Below are positions 37,114-46,917 of a stretch of DNA of 64,000 nucleotides, one piece after another (position 1 is the first letter of the stretch; every line of letters begins with the position of its first letter). The notes beneath the pieces were generated by a model. That model saw only the letters and a list, made by a program, of their open reading frames with translations, was not told the DNA's origin and did not search any database. Both the position numbers and the translations under genes were made by a program. Source of the stretch: Chitinophagaceae bacterium (lineage in GTDB: Bacteria; Bacteroidota; Bacteroidia; Chitinophagales; Chitinophagaceae); assembly GCA_023957575.1 (NCBI GenBank), contig JAMLGU010000001.1:992001-1056000 (forward strand). Direction: 5' to 3'.

Positions 37114-38721
37114 TTAATGTTCTCTCGGGAACTCCTTTCCTCGTTGGGTCATTCCAGTCCCATTAATGGGTAAAACATGATTTTGATTGGCCCAGCTCAA
37201 CCATTTTGATTCTAATTCTTTAACCTTATCGGGAAATTTTGCTGCAAGATTATTCATTTCGGTTTTATCCTTACTTAAATCATATAGTTCCCAAGGTTTT
37301 TCATAGGGGACTTTATGAATACTTCGGGAAACTAATTTCCATTTTCCCTCCCGAATGGCCCTATTTCCTTCATGTTCCCAAAAAAGGGTGTTTCGGGGTA
37401 TTTTTTTGCCCATAAAAATATTGGAAATGTCTATTCCATTGATCGGATTTGTCAGGTTTTCATGATAACTGGTGGGATAACTTGCTCCACTTGCAGCTAA
37501 AAAGGTAGGGAGCAGGTCTATCACATGTACAGGCTGGTTGTCCAAAATGGAGCCTTTAGCAGCAGTATGCCCGGGCCAACTGATAATGAAAGGAGCGTGG
37601 ATACCTCCCTCATGTACTCTGGTTTTGTAAAGGCGGAATGGGGTATTGCTTACATTAGCCCAATAACCTCGGTAGCTGTCAAAACTTTTTTCGGTTCCGA
37701 TGGTTTCAAGCAAGTGTGGTTTTTTGGCACGGCTCACATATTCTGCGCAAGCACCATTGTCGGACATGAAGATTACCATTGTGTTTTCTTTAAGTCCATT
37801 TTCTTTTAGTGCTTCTATGATTCGTCCAATGCCCTGGTCCATACAATCTACCTGAGCGGCATAGATGGCCATCCGTTTTACCCACATTTTTTTGTCCTGC
37901 TCAGGAATATCATCCCAGGCCGGAATGGTATCTTTGGGGCTAAGCGCTGTTTTTTTATCAATGATACCTATTTTCAACTGTTTTCTATACCGTTCCTCGC
38001 GCAATTTATCCCAGCCTTGCTCATATAAGGTCATGTATTTCTGAATGTCATTTTCTTTGGCATGAAGTGGCCAGTGGGGTGCATTGTAGGCTACATAGAG
38101 GAAAAACGGATTTTTAGACTTAGCTTTATTATGGATAAAAGCAGTTGCTGAATCGGTAATGGCATCTGTGAGGTAAAAATCGCTGGGGGCTTTCATCAAA
38201 TCATTACCCGTTGTTAAAGTTGCCGGGTCAAAATAGCTTGCGGATCCTTGTAAAATACCAAAAAAACCATCAAACCCTCGTTGTGTTGGCCAGTTGCTTT
38301 GGTCGCCTTCGGGTCGGATATTGGAGCAAACATGCCACTTTCCACTTATATATGAAGTATAGCCGGCCGGTTTTAAGGCTTGTGCAATGGTTACACAATT
38401 TTTATTCAGGTCGCCTTTATATCCATATACATTTTGGTCAAAACCTGTCATGTAGCCCATGCCTGTATTGTGCGAATATTGCCCTGTGAGCAGGGAAGCC
38501 CTTGTGGGGCAACAACGTCCGGTATTGTAAAATTCTTTTAGCCTAATTCCGTTATCTGCCAGCCTGTCCAGGTTAGGCGTCTGAATTTCGCCGCCATAGC
38601 AGCCCAAGTCGGAAAAACCCATGTCATCTGCCAGAATAAGAACGATATTAGGTTTTGTTTGAGCTTTAAGCCCATAAGAAGACAACGAAAAAATCAATAA
38701 TAATCCAAGTAATTTTTTCAT
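37114..38721 (-). CDS. Secreted sulfatase (S1 family, formylglycine type)
   Basis: A 535-residue exported arylsulfatase-like enzyme. ATG 38721 gives a good signal peptide (MKKLLGLLLIFSLSSYGLKAQ); the longer frame adds a polar leader. The catalytic core CCPTRASLLTG fits C-x-P-x-R with Cys70 to be converted to formylglycine, and the metal site starts with Asp32-Asp33 (LADDMGFSD) with a later DNGAC. RLYKTRVHEGGIHAPFIISWPG and the C-terminal WKLV region are typical. No maturase is in the window, so the activating enzyme must be elsewhere. It has a TTACTTTG -7-like box on the minus strand at 38752-38759. Confidence 0.94.
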   Translation of the reverse strand: MKKLLGLLLIFSLSSYGLKAQTKPNIVLILADDMGFSDLGCYGGEIQTPNLDRLADNGIRLKEFYNTGRCCPTRASLLTGQYSHNTGMGYMTGFDQNVYGYKGDLNKNCVTIAQALKPAGYTSYISGKWHVCSNIRPEGDQSNWPTQRGFDGFFGILQGSASYFDPATLTTGNDLMKAPSDFYLTDAITDSATAFIHNKAKSKNPFFLYVAYNAPHWPLHAKENDIQKYMTLYEQGWDKLREERYRKQLKIGIIDKKTALSPKDTIPAWDDIPEQDKKMWVKRMAIYAAQVDCMDQGIGRIIEALKENGLKENTMVIFMSDNGACAEYVSRAKKPHLLETIGTEKSFDSYRGYWANVSNTPFRLYKTRVHEGGIHAPFIISWPGHTAAKGSILDNQPVHVIDLLPTFLAASGASYPTSYHENLTNPINGIDISNIFMGKKIPRNTLFWEHEGNRAIREGKWKLVSRSIHKVPYEKPWELYDLSKDKTEMNNLAAKFPDKVKELESKWLSWANQNHVLPINGTGMTQRGKEFPREH

Positions 38722-39028
38722 GAAGCGATCGTTTAATGAAAAAAAATTTTTACAAAGTAAAATAGTTTCTTTAAGCAATGAGAAATTTTACTTTGTTTTT
38801 TGTGGCAGATGATTTTTGTTTGTATCTTCCTGTTTTTTCGGGAATCCGGTGGATTTTTAAAAAAAGGATCCTTCCTAAGTTGATTTTTTAAACAGGTTGA
38901 CCTGTGTCTGTAGGGGGTAGAAAATCTCTACAAAAAGGGCAAAGCATCAATGTTAAAGGCGTTACACCACTTGTTGGATTCTTCGGGGCGCAATTTACCT
39001 TTGTATTAATCTATACTGCTTATCCCTT
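38722..39028. other. Intergenic region with promoter for the IS1595-type remnant
   Basis: About 300 bases without a gene between the sulfatase start and the transposase remnant. At its right end TTG (38974-38976), 19 bp, TACCTTTG (38996-39003) forms a good plus-strand promoter 25 bases before the remnant's TTG start. No inverted repeat that could mark the left end of an insertion sequence was found. Confidence 0.45.
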
Positions 39029-39493
39029 TTGGTCAAGTTAAAAGACATAACTTTGAATAATGACAGAAATAGAGAAATATCCGAAAGATTTTCAGGATTT
39101 CTTACCTTCTTTTCAACCGAGAATGATTGCTGGAATTACATTTTCGAATTGCGATGGCCTGTTGGATACAGTTGTCCTAAATGCGGTAGCAGTAAATATT
39201 GGATTACGGAGAATAAATTGATACATTTCTCGGAATGTGAATATTAGGGTTCAATAACAGCCGGAACGATTTTTCATGGCACAAGAAAACCGCTTTTATT
39301 ATGGTTTCATATCATGTGGTGGGTTGCTGCACAGAAAACAGGAGCAAGTGCATACAATCTGATGGATTTTATGGGTTTTGGCGCTTATGAAACAGCATGG
39401 ACATGGTTGCAGAAATTACGCAGCGCCAAGGTAAGAATTATTACTTCTAAAAAAACACTTTATGTCCTCCCCAAAAACTCCGCTTCACCATAG
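39029..39493 (+). pseudogene. IS1595-type transposase remnant with in-frame stop
   Basis: The first 72 codons encode the zinc-ribbon N-terminus of an IS1595-family transposase (ENDCWNYIFELRWPVGYSCPKCGSSKYW) and stop at TAG 39245-39247. Reading on in the same frame continues the conserved sequence: GSITAGTIFHGTRKPLLLWF, then IMWWVAAQKTGASAYNL and GAYETAWTWLQKLR. The stop most likely replaced a CAG Gln codon. After about residue 145 similarity ends and the DDE catalytic domain is missing, so the element is dead by both nonsense mutation and truncation. The frame closes at 39491-39493. Confidence 0.85.
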
Positions 39494-39507
39494 CTTATGA
39501 CAGCTCT

Positions 39508-39589
39508 ATTAATGGGTAAAATAGGATCTTTACTGGCTCAATTCAATGATTTTTATTTTAGTCAATATTGCGGCGTTCCTTTCATGAGG
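39508..39589 (-). pseudogene. Remnant of a second sulfatase gene (C-terminal part)
   Basis: Bases 39508-39561 align without gaps to 37162-37215 in the intact sulfatase gene, 41 of 54 identical by my count. On the minus strand the remnant reads LK*KSLN*ASKDPILPIN against LESKWLSWANQNHVLPIN, with two stops. Just upstream in another frame, PHERNAA (39575-39589 and beyond) resembles the usual DPxERNNLAA of sulfatase C-termini. It is therefore a broken paralog in the same orientation as the intact gene, separated from it by the IS1595-type remnant. Confidence 0.65.
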
Positions 39590-39642
39590 TGCTAAAATTC
39601 CTTATATGCTGAATCTGCCCTTGTATAAAATGATTTCCACAA

Positions 39643-39676
39643 TTTGCCCATTTTTAGCCTTCCTCCCTTATCTTTG
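39643..39676 (+). promoter_or_regulatory. Promoter of the atpBEFH operon
   Basis: TTTG (39643-39646), 22 bp, TATCTTTG (39669-39676). The transcript would begin about 39683, 12 bases before ATG 39695, which rules out the longer upstream frame of atpB. Confidence 0.7.
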
Positions 39677-39694
39677 CGAAAATTTATTGGCAGT

Positions 39695-41082
<1,388 letters not shown>

Positions 41083-41184
41083 GGACTGAACCACAAAAAT
41101 TATACTGTATCCAAAGCAAAGGGCGGCGGATGCAGTATTCCTTTTAATCAAAAAGAGTTTAAAATATAAAATACATATTTAATT

Positions 41185-41679
41185 ATGGGCTTACTTACAC
41201 CTGATCTCGGTTATTTCGTATGGGCATTGATTATTTTTCTGATATTACTTTTCATCTTGAAAAAATTTGCCTGGAAGCCAATTATCAAAATGCTGAATGA
41301 GCGTGAACAAAACATTGCCGGCTCAATAGCCACTGCCGAAAAAATAAAGGCAGAAATGGCGCAACTGCAAAACGAAAATGAAGCCTTATTAGCAAAGGCG
41401 CGCGAAGAAAGAGCACAGCTATTAAAAGAGGCCCGAGAAACAAAAGAGAAAATTATCAACGAAGCTAAGGACGTGGCAAAGGTAGAAGCCGGAAAAATCA
41501 TTACTGATGCCCAACAAGCCATCAACGCCCAAAAAATGGCGGCAATTACCGAAGTAAAGAACGAAGTGGGTAAAATGGTAGTGGAGTTGAGCGAAAAAAT
41601 ATTGAAAAAAGAACTTTCAGCCGCCACAAAGCAGGAAGATTATATCAACAGTCTGGTAAAAGAAATTAAGTTAAGTTAA
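41185..41679 (+). CDS. atpF: F1Fo ATP synthase subunit b
   Basis: 164 residues: one N-terminal membrane helix (about 9-27, GYFVWALIIFLILLFIL) and a long charged coiled coil (30-150) that forms the peripheral stalk, with KEARETKEKIINEAKDVAKVEA. Third gene of the operon, 102 bp after atpE. Confidence 0.95.
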   Translation: MGLLTPDLGYFVWALIIFLILLFILKKFAWKPIIKMLNEREQNIAGSIATAEKIKAEMAQLQNENEALLAKAREERAQLLKEARETKEKIINEAKDVAKVEAGKIITDAQQAINAQKMAAITEVKNEVGKMVVELSEKILKKELSAATKQEDYINSLVKEIKLS

Positions 41680-41713
41680 AAAAAAGATTTTGAACGTCCG
41701 ATGTTAATTTTTG

Positions 41714-41797
41714 AATGTCTAACATCTAACATCTAAAACCTAACATCTAACGTCTAAAATCTAACGTCTTACGTCTAACATCTAAAATCTAACGTCT
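41714..41797. repeat. Degenerate 7-bp tandem repeat before atpH
   Basis: Twelve consecutive heptamers without a gap: AATGTCT, AACATCT (four copies in all), AAAACCT, AACGTCT (three), AAAATCT (two), TACGTCT. Consensus AAnRTCT. The tract fills most of the 129-bp atpF-atpH spacer and ends 11 bases before the atpH ATG. It is the same repeat type as at 20493-20560. Confidence 0.9.
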
Positions 41798-41808
41798 AAA
41801 AATACAAC

Positions 41809-42372
41809 ATGCCTAATCCTCGTTTAGCTGCAAGATATGCAAAAGCCTTACTTGATTTTTCAATAGAACAAGGAAAGTTAGAAGAGATTTTTGCAGACAT
41901 GCAATGGTTAGATGGAATTTGCAAATCGAACCATGATTTTACTAATCTGCTGCGTAGCCCCATCATCAGGGAGCAAACAAAGATTAATGTGATCAATGCA
42001 ATTACTACAGGGCGAATCAATACAATTACACGTACTTTTTTGGACCTTCTGATTACCAAAAACCGTGAAGCGAATCTTGATGAAATCACTCAGGCTTTTG
42101 CAACGCAGTATCGCGCATATAAAAACATTAAAATTGTTAAGCTTACAACTGCTGTTCCGGTGGGAGACAGTGTGAAAAATGCTATTTTGAACAAATTGAA
42201 AGAAAGCGGCGATTTTCAAAATATTGAATTAGAGGAAAAAGTAAATCCGGGCTTAATTGGCGGGTTTGTGTTGGAAACCGGCGACAAAATGATTGATGCC
42301 AGCGTAGCCTACGACCTGAAAGCAATCAGTAAACAGTTCAAAAATAATGATTTCATTTATAGGGTTAGATAA
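41809..42372 (+). CDS. atpH: F1Fo ATP synthase subunit delta
   Basis: 187 residues, links the peripheral stalk to F1. Starts PNPRLAARYAKALLDFSIEQGK, the family N-terminus, and has the C-terminal VNPGLIGGFVLETGDKMIDASVAYDLKAI block. It is the last ATP synthase gene here: atpA and atpG, which normally follow, are absent, and the next gene is on the other strand. Confidence 0.95.
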   Translation: MPNPRLAARYAKALLDFSIEQGKLEEIFADMQWLDGICKSNHDFTNLLRSPIIREQTKINVINAITTGRINTITRTFLDLLITKNREANLDEITQAFATQYRAYKNIKIVKLTTAVPVGDSVKNAILNKLKESGDFQNIELEEKVNPGLIGGFVLETGDKMIDASVAYDLKAISKQFKNNDFIYRVR

Positions 42373-42500
42373 TTCAAAAAAATCTATTTACCCATACCCC
42401 GTAATTCTTATTGAATTTTTCCAATTTGTGCATCTTTTGTAAGAAGTGCATAATTTGGAATGTCCATTTCTGTAAGTTTCAGAAAACTAATTTTCTATAT

Positions 42501-42532
42501 CAAAAAAGGCGACTTCTCGAAGAAGCCGCCTT
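42501..42532 (-). terminator. Rho-independent terminator of the PFOR gene
   Basis: A 12-bp stem with one mismatch (42506-42517 with 42521-42532), loop CGA, and on the minus strand a following TTTTTT. It lies 27 bases after the stop of the minus-strand gene. On the plus strand there is no T tract, so it is not an efficient terminator for atpH. Confidence 0.75.
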
Positions 42533-42558
42533 GTAATTAAGCAATTATAATTGGGAGG

Positions 42559-45500
42559 TTATAACCCTCTTAAAGTATGCAGCCTGTGCCATTTATTGGT
42601 CTTCATTTCTTCAGATTGCTTCATGAAATCAGCTGCCTTTTGAGGGTCTTTTTGATGAATAATTTTATACCTGTTTTCGTGATACTGGAAGTCGCTGAGT
42701 GGTATAGACGGGTCTTTGGTATCCAGCACAAACCTTTCGCCCTGGGGTTTCAAAGGATTGTAGTGGAATAATGGCCAGTAACCGCTCTTTACTGCAAACT
42801 GCTGTTGTTCGGCGCCTTTGGCAATATCAATACCGTGTGCAATACAATGCGAATAAGCAATGATTAAAGACGGACCGGGGAATGCTTCAGCTTCCTGAAT
42901 ACAACGTAATGTGTGCGAATCATTGCCTGCCATTGCTATCTGTGCCACATAAGCTGTGCCATGGGCTATAGCCTGCATTGCCAGATCTTTTTTGCCGGTA
43001 GGTTTACCATTTACGCTAAACTTGGCGCTGGCGCCCAACGGAGTAGATTTGGACGTTTGACCACCCGTATTACTATATACTTCTGTATCTAAAACCAGAA
43101 TATTTACATTTGCCCCACTGGCTAACACGTGGTCGAGGCCGCCATACCCGATATCGTAAGCCCAGCCATCGCCACCGATTATCCAGATTGATTTCTTTTC
43201 GAGAAAATCAGCCAGGTGGAAAAGGTTTTTCGCAGAAGGAGAACTTTCATTTTTGAGTTTTTCTTTCAATATCTGAACTAATTCTCTTTTTGCCTGAATT
43301 TCGGCTTCGGTGGCCTCAGGTGCTGTAAGAATTTTATCAACCAAGGTTTCGCCAATGAAAGGACGAAGTTCATCCAATAACTGCAATGCCATTTCTTTTT
43401 TCTTATTGGTTGCCAGTGCAAGTCCAAGTCCAAATTCGGCATTGTCTTCAAATAGGCTGTTTGCCCATGCCGGCCCTATTCCCTGAGCATTGTGCGTCCA
43501 GGGGGTGGTGGGTAAGTTGCCACCATAAATGGAAGTGCAACCTGTGGCATTGGCTACTATCATGCGCTCGCCAAAGAGTTGTGTTACTAATTTAATATAA
43601 GGAGTTTCTCCACAACCTGCGCATGCACCGCTAAACTCAAATAATGGTTGCAGAAACTGAGAACCTTTCACCGTGTTCTTATTTATCTTAGTGCGGTCCA
43701 TTTCGGGGATAGAAATGAAGTAATCCCAATTGTCGCGTTCTGCCTCCTGGAAGGACTCTTTATCCATCATATTGATGGCTTTGTGTCCAGGTTCTGTTTT
43801 GCTTAATGCAGGGCAATATTCTACACAAATGCTGCATCCTGTACAATCGTCTGTTGACACTTGCAATGTGTATGCCTGTGTGGCTTTGTCAAATTCTTTA
43901 CCAATTGGATCAACATGTTTCCAGGTTTCCGGGGCGTGTTCCAAAAGAGATTTATCATACACCTTGGCTCTAATGCTTGCATGTGGGCATATCAGGTAAC
44001 ACTTACCGCATTGTGTACATAGGTTTTCGTCCCATACCGGTACAGCATCAGCGATATTTCTCTTTTCCCATTTGGTAGTGCCGCTGGGATAAGTGCCGTC
44101 GATAGGGAAGGCGCTTACAGGCAGGTCGTCTCCTTGCCCTGAGATTATTTTACCCAATACGTCTTCTACAAATTCGGGCGCTCCCGGTGTTACAGGGTTG
44201 CCGAGAGGTGTTTCTCCTATTTGGAATTGAGTGTAATCAATCTCATATAATCCGCTGATTGCCATATCAATAGCGCCATAGTTCTTTTGAACCACTGCCT
44301 CACCTTTTTTGGAATAGGTTTTGTAAACGGCATCCTTAATTTTTGCAATAGCTTCTTCGCGAGGCAAAATATTACTGATGGCAAAGAAACAGGTTTGCAA
44401 AATAGTATTGATTCTATTGCCCATACCCGCCTCCTTGGCTACTGTATAGGCATTGATGGCATAGAATTTTATTTTCTTCCGAATAATTTCTTCCTGTATT
44501 TTTTTGGGTATATGCTGCCATACCTGATCTTTTGGATAAGGTGTGTTTAGCAGGAAAGTAGCGCCATCAACTGCATATTTAAATACATCATAAATAGACA
44601 GATAATTAAAGTGGTGGCAGGCTATAAAATTGGCAGAATTAATTAAGTAAGTAGATTCAATGGGTTTGGCGCCAAACCTAAGGTGCGAAACCGTCAATGA
44701 TCCCGATTTTTTGGAATCATATACAAAATATCCCTGAACATGGTAATCGGTTTCATCACCAATAATCTTGATAGAGTTTTTATTGGCGCTCACTGTTCCA
44801 TCGGCTCCAAGACCATAAAAAAGACCGCGGAATAAGTGTTGGTCTTCCAGATTAAAGTTTTTGTCATAATCTAAGCTGGAGAAGGTAATGTCATCATCAA
44901 TACCAATGGTGAAATTATTTTTAGGTTTTTCTTTGTCCAGCTCATTATAAATGCCAACCACCATTGCCGGGGTAAACTCTTTGGAAGAGAGACCATATCT
45001 GCCACCGATTACTTTTGGATGAATGATATTATCGGTTTGATTCAAAGCATTGATAACATTCATATACAATGGTTCGCCTACACCATTTGGTTCTTTGGTA
45101 CGGTCAAGAACGGCGATAGCCTTAACTGTTTTGGGGATAACATTTACAAATGCATGTACATCCATCGGGCTAAACAGGCGAACGATTACCACACCCACCT
45201 TTTGACCGTTATTATTCAGGTAATCAACAGTTTCTTTTACAGCGCCGGCTCCTGAACCCATAATCACAGTGACCTTTTCAGCATCTTCGGCACCGTAGTA
45301 TTCATAAATTTTATATTGACGTCCGGTCAGTTTTGCAAACTGATCCATTGTTTCCTGAGTGATGCACGGCACATTATTTATATAGGTGTTGGCAGCTTCC
45401 CTGCTTTGGAAAAACACATCAGGATTTTGAGCCGTTCCCCGAATAAAAGGATTAGCCGGATTCAAAGCCCGTTCTCTATGTGCCCTGATAGCCTCCATAT

Positions 45501-46116
45501 CCAGCATTTGCAGTATAACATTGTCTTTCACCAATGCCACCTCATTCAATTCGTGAGAGGTACGGAAACCGTCAAAAATATTCAGGAAAGGAATTCGGGC
45601 TTTAAGAGTTGCGGCATGAGCTATCATGGCCATATCCATTACTTCTTGCGGGTTATTGCCAAAAAGCATTACCCAGCCGGTAGAACGGCAGGCCATCACA
45701 TCGCTATGGTCGCCAAAAATGGAGAGCGCATGTGTGGCAAGAGTTCTTGCTGCAATATGAAATACCGTAGGCGTAAGTTCTCCGGCGATTTTATACATAT
45801 TGGGGATCATTAGCAATAAACCCTGCGAAGCGGTAAAAGTAGATGCAAGTGTTCCGCCTTGCAATGCACCGTGAATGGTACCTGCTGCACCGGCTTCACT
45901 CTGCATTTCTGTAACCTGTGGCACAGTGCCAAACACGTTTTTCATACCTTTTGCACTCCATTCGTCCGCCCATTCACCCATTGTGGATGAAGGAGTTATA
46001 GGATAAATGGCGCAAACTTCGCTACACTTATACGCAATATAAGCAGCAGCTTCATTACCGTCCATTACCTCAAACTGAGGTTTAACCACGGCTTGTTCGG
46101 GGAGTTTATTGTCCAT
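42559..46116 (-). CDS. nifJ: Pyruvate:ferredoxin (flavodoxin) oxidoreductase, single chain
   Basis: Oxidatively decarboxylates pyruvate to acetyl-CoA and reduces ferredoxin or flavodoxin; oxygen-sensitive, cytoplasmic. 1,185 residues with all domains in the usual fused order: alpha part (YITPITPSSTMGEWADEW-like YPITPSSTMGEWADEW), domain II, gamma part (GRYGLSSKEF), a two-cluster ferredoxin domain (CTQCGKCYLICP near 702 and CTGCSICVEYCP near 759), a CAGCGETPY motif near 832 for the proximal cluster, and the TPP-binding GGDGWAYDIGYGGLDHV near 985. Monocistronic, with its own promoter and terminator. Confidence 0.97.
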   Translation of the reverse strand: MDNKLPEQAVVKPQFEVMDGNEAAAYIAYKCSEVCAIYPITPSSTMGEWADEWSAKGMKNVFGTVPQVTEMQSEAGAAGTIHGALQGGTLASTFTASQGLLLMIPNMYKIAGELTPTVFHIAARTLATHALSIFGDHSDVMACRSTGWVMLFGNNPQEVMDMAMIAHAATLKARIPFLNIFDGFRTSHELNEVALVKDNVILQMLDMEAIRAHRERALNPANPFIRGTAQNPDVFFQSREAANTYINNVPCITQETMDQFAKLTGRQYKIYEYYGAEDAEKVTVIMGSGAGAVKETVDYLNNNGQKVGVVIVRLFSPMDVHAFVNVIPKTVKAIAVLDRTKEPNGVGEPLYMNVINALNQTDNIIHPKVIGGRYGLSSKEFTPAMVVGIYNELDKEKPKNNFTIGIDDDITFSSLDYDKNFNLEDQHLFRGLFYGLGADGTVSANKNSIKIIGDETDYHVQGYFVYDSKKSGSLTVSHLRFGAKPIESTYLINSANFIACHHFNYLSIYDVFKYAVDGATFLLNTPYPKDQVWQHIPKKIQEEIIRKKIKFYAINAYTVAKEAGMGNRINTILQTCFFAISNILPREEAIAKIKDAVYKTYSKKGEAVVQKNYGAIDMAISGLYEIDYTQFQIGETPLGNPVTPGAPEFVEDVLGKIISGQGDDLPVSAFPIDGTYPSGTTKWEKRNIADAVPVWDENLCTQCGKCYLICPHASIRAKVYDKSLLEHAPETWKHVDPIGKEFDKATQAYTLQVSTDDCTGCSICVEYCPALSKTEPGHKAINMMDKESFQEAERDNWDYFISIPEMDRTKINKNTVKGSQFLQPLFEFSGACAGCGETPYIKLVTQLFGERMIVANATGCTSIYGGNLPTTPWTHNAQGIGPAWANSLFEDNAEFGLGLALATNKKKEMALQLLDELRPFIGETLVDKILTAPEATEAEIQAKRELVQILKEKLKNESSPSAKNLFHLADFLEKKSIWIIGGDGWAYDIGYGGLDHVLASGANVNILVLDTEVYSNTGGQTSKSTPLGASAKFSVNGKPTGKKDLAMQAIAHGTAYVAQIAMAGNDSHTLRCIQEAEAFPGPSLIIAYSHCIAHGIDIAKGAEQQQFAVKSGYWPLFHYNPLKPQGERFVLDTKDPSIPLSDFQYHENRYKIIHQKDPQKAADFMKQSEEMKTNKWHRLHTLRGL

Positions 46117-46139
46117 AATTAAATCTGATTTTAAAAAGT

Positions 46140-46147
46140 CAAAAGTA
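46140..46147 (-). promoter_or_regulatory. -7 promoter element of the PFOR gene
   Basis: Reads TACTTTTG on the minus strand, a TAnnTTTG match, giving a leader of about 17 bases. The only nearby -33 candidate (TTTG, 46167-46164) is 16 bp away, slightly short. Confidence 0.5.
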
Positions 46148-46413
46148 CCATTATTAATTAGCCCAAAATATGAATTATATCATTTTTAAACATTTGATTT
46201 ATTAGGTTTTTGATTTGTAAGAATCAGTTTAAAGATAGGTCAATGGCTTTTACAAACATAAATTAAAACAATCATATTACCCCGTAATTTTGGCTAAAAA
46301 TAACTAATGTTATGTTTATTATAATATGTTGTATCAGGATTATAATATATTGTTGATAATGAATTGAATATTACTTTTAGTTATTCACTTTTCACTTTTA
46401 ACTTAACACTAAT
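46148..46413. other. Divergent AT-rich spacer between PFOR and EamA genes
   Basis: No gene. The last 30 bases hold the heptamer repeat at 46384-46411. Clusters of TATAAT-like words occur around 46320-46350, but none has a convincing Bacteroidota -7/-33 pair. Confidence 0.3.
46384..46411. repeat. Short 7-bp tandem repeat before the EamA gene
   Basis: TTCACTT, TTCACTT, TTAACTT, AACACTA: four heptamers ending 2 bases before the ATG. Same period as the repeats at 20493 and 41714, with a different unit. Confidence 0.65.
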
Positions 46414-46830
46414 ATGTGGTGGATTTACGCCTTGCTTTCAGCATTGTTTGCCTCTCTGACAGCCATTTTTGCAAAAATAGGTGTGGAAAATGTGAGTTCT
46501 AATCTGGCTACGGCCATTCGAACGGTGGTTATATTATTCATAACCTGGGGAATCGTTTTTTTCAATAGCGAACATAAGTCATTGAGTACCATCACCAAAC
46601 ACAGTCTTGCCTTTCTCATTCTTTCGGGAGTGGCCACCGGTTTGTCATGGCTTTTCTATTTTAAAGCATTGCAGCTTGGTGCGGTATCTAAAGTAGCGCC
46701 GGTTGATAAACTGAGTGTAGCGCTGACCATTGTTCTCTCTGTTATTTTTTTGCACGAAGTGGTAAGCTGGAAAGTGGCTTTGGGCGCAGGGTTGATAATC
46801 AGCGGCACTATAGTGTTGATTTATCAATAA
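46414..46830 (+). CDS. EamA-domain membrane protein (half-size DMT transporter)
   Basis: A 138-residue inner-membrane protein with five hydrophobic segments, one EamA unit. Conserved parts are MWWIYALLSALFASLTAIFAKIG and the C-terminal block KVAPVDKLSVALTIVLSVIFLHE. Full drug/metabolite transporters have two such units, so this should work as a dimer. Substrate unknown. It stands alone between genes of opposite orientation. Confidence 0.9.
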   Translation: MWWIYALLSALFASLTAIFAKIGVENVSSNLATAIRTVVILFITWGIVFFNSEHKSLSTITKHSLAFLILSGVATGLSWLFYFKALQLGAVSKVAPVDKLSVALTIVLSVIFLHEVVSWKVALGAGLIISGTIVLIYQ

Positions 46831-46917
46831 AGCTTCAAATTCTTTATTTTTAGCATTAGGGAACTTTTTATATCCAAAAAAAATTGAAACAGTAAAAAAT
46901 AATCGAAAATAATTAGC

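Noticed and set aside
41714..41797. CRISPR-like or clustered repeat array
   Set aside because: Units are 7 bp, degenerate and without spacers; there are no cas genes. It is a simple tandem repeat.
42501..42532. Terminator for atpH on the plus strand
   Set aside because: The T tract lies only on the minus-strand side of the hairpin, so it serves the PFOR gene.
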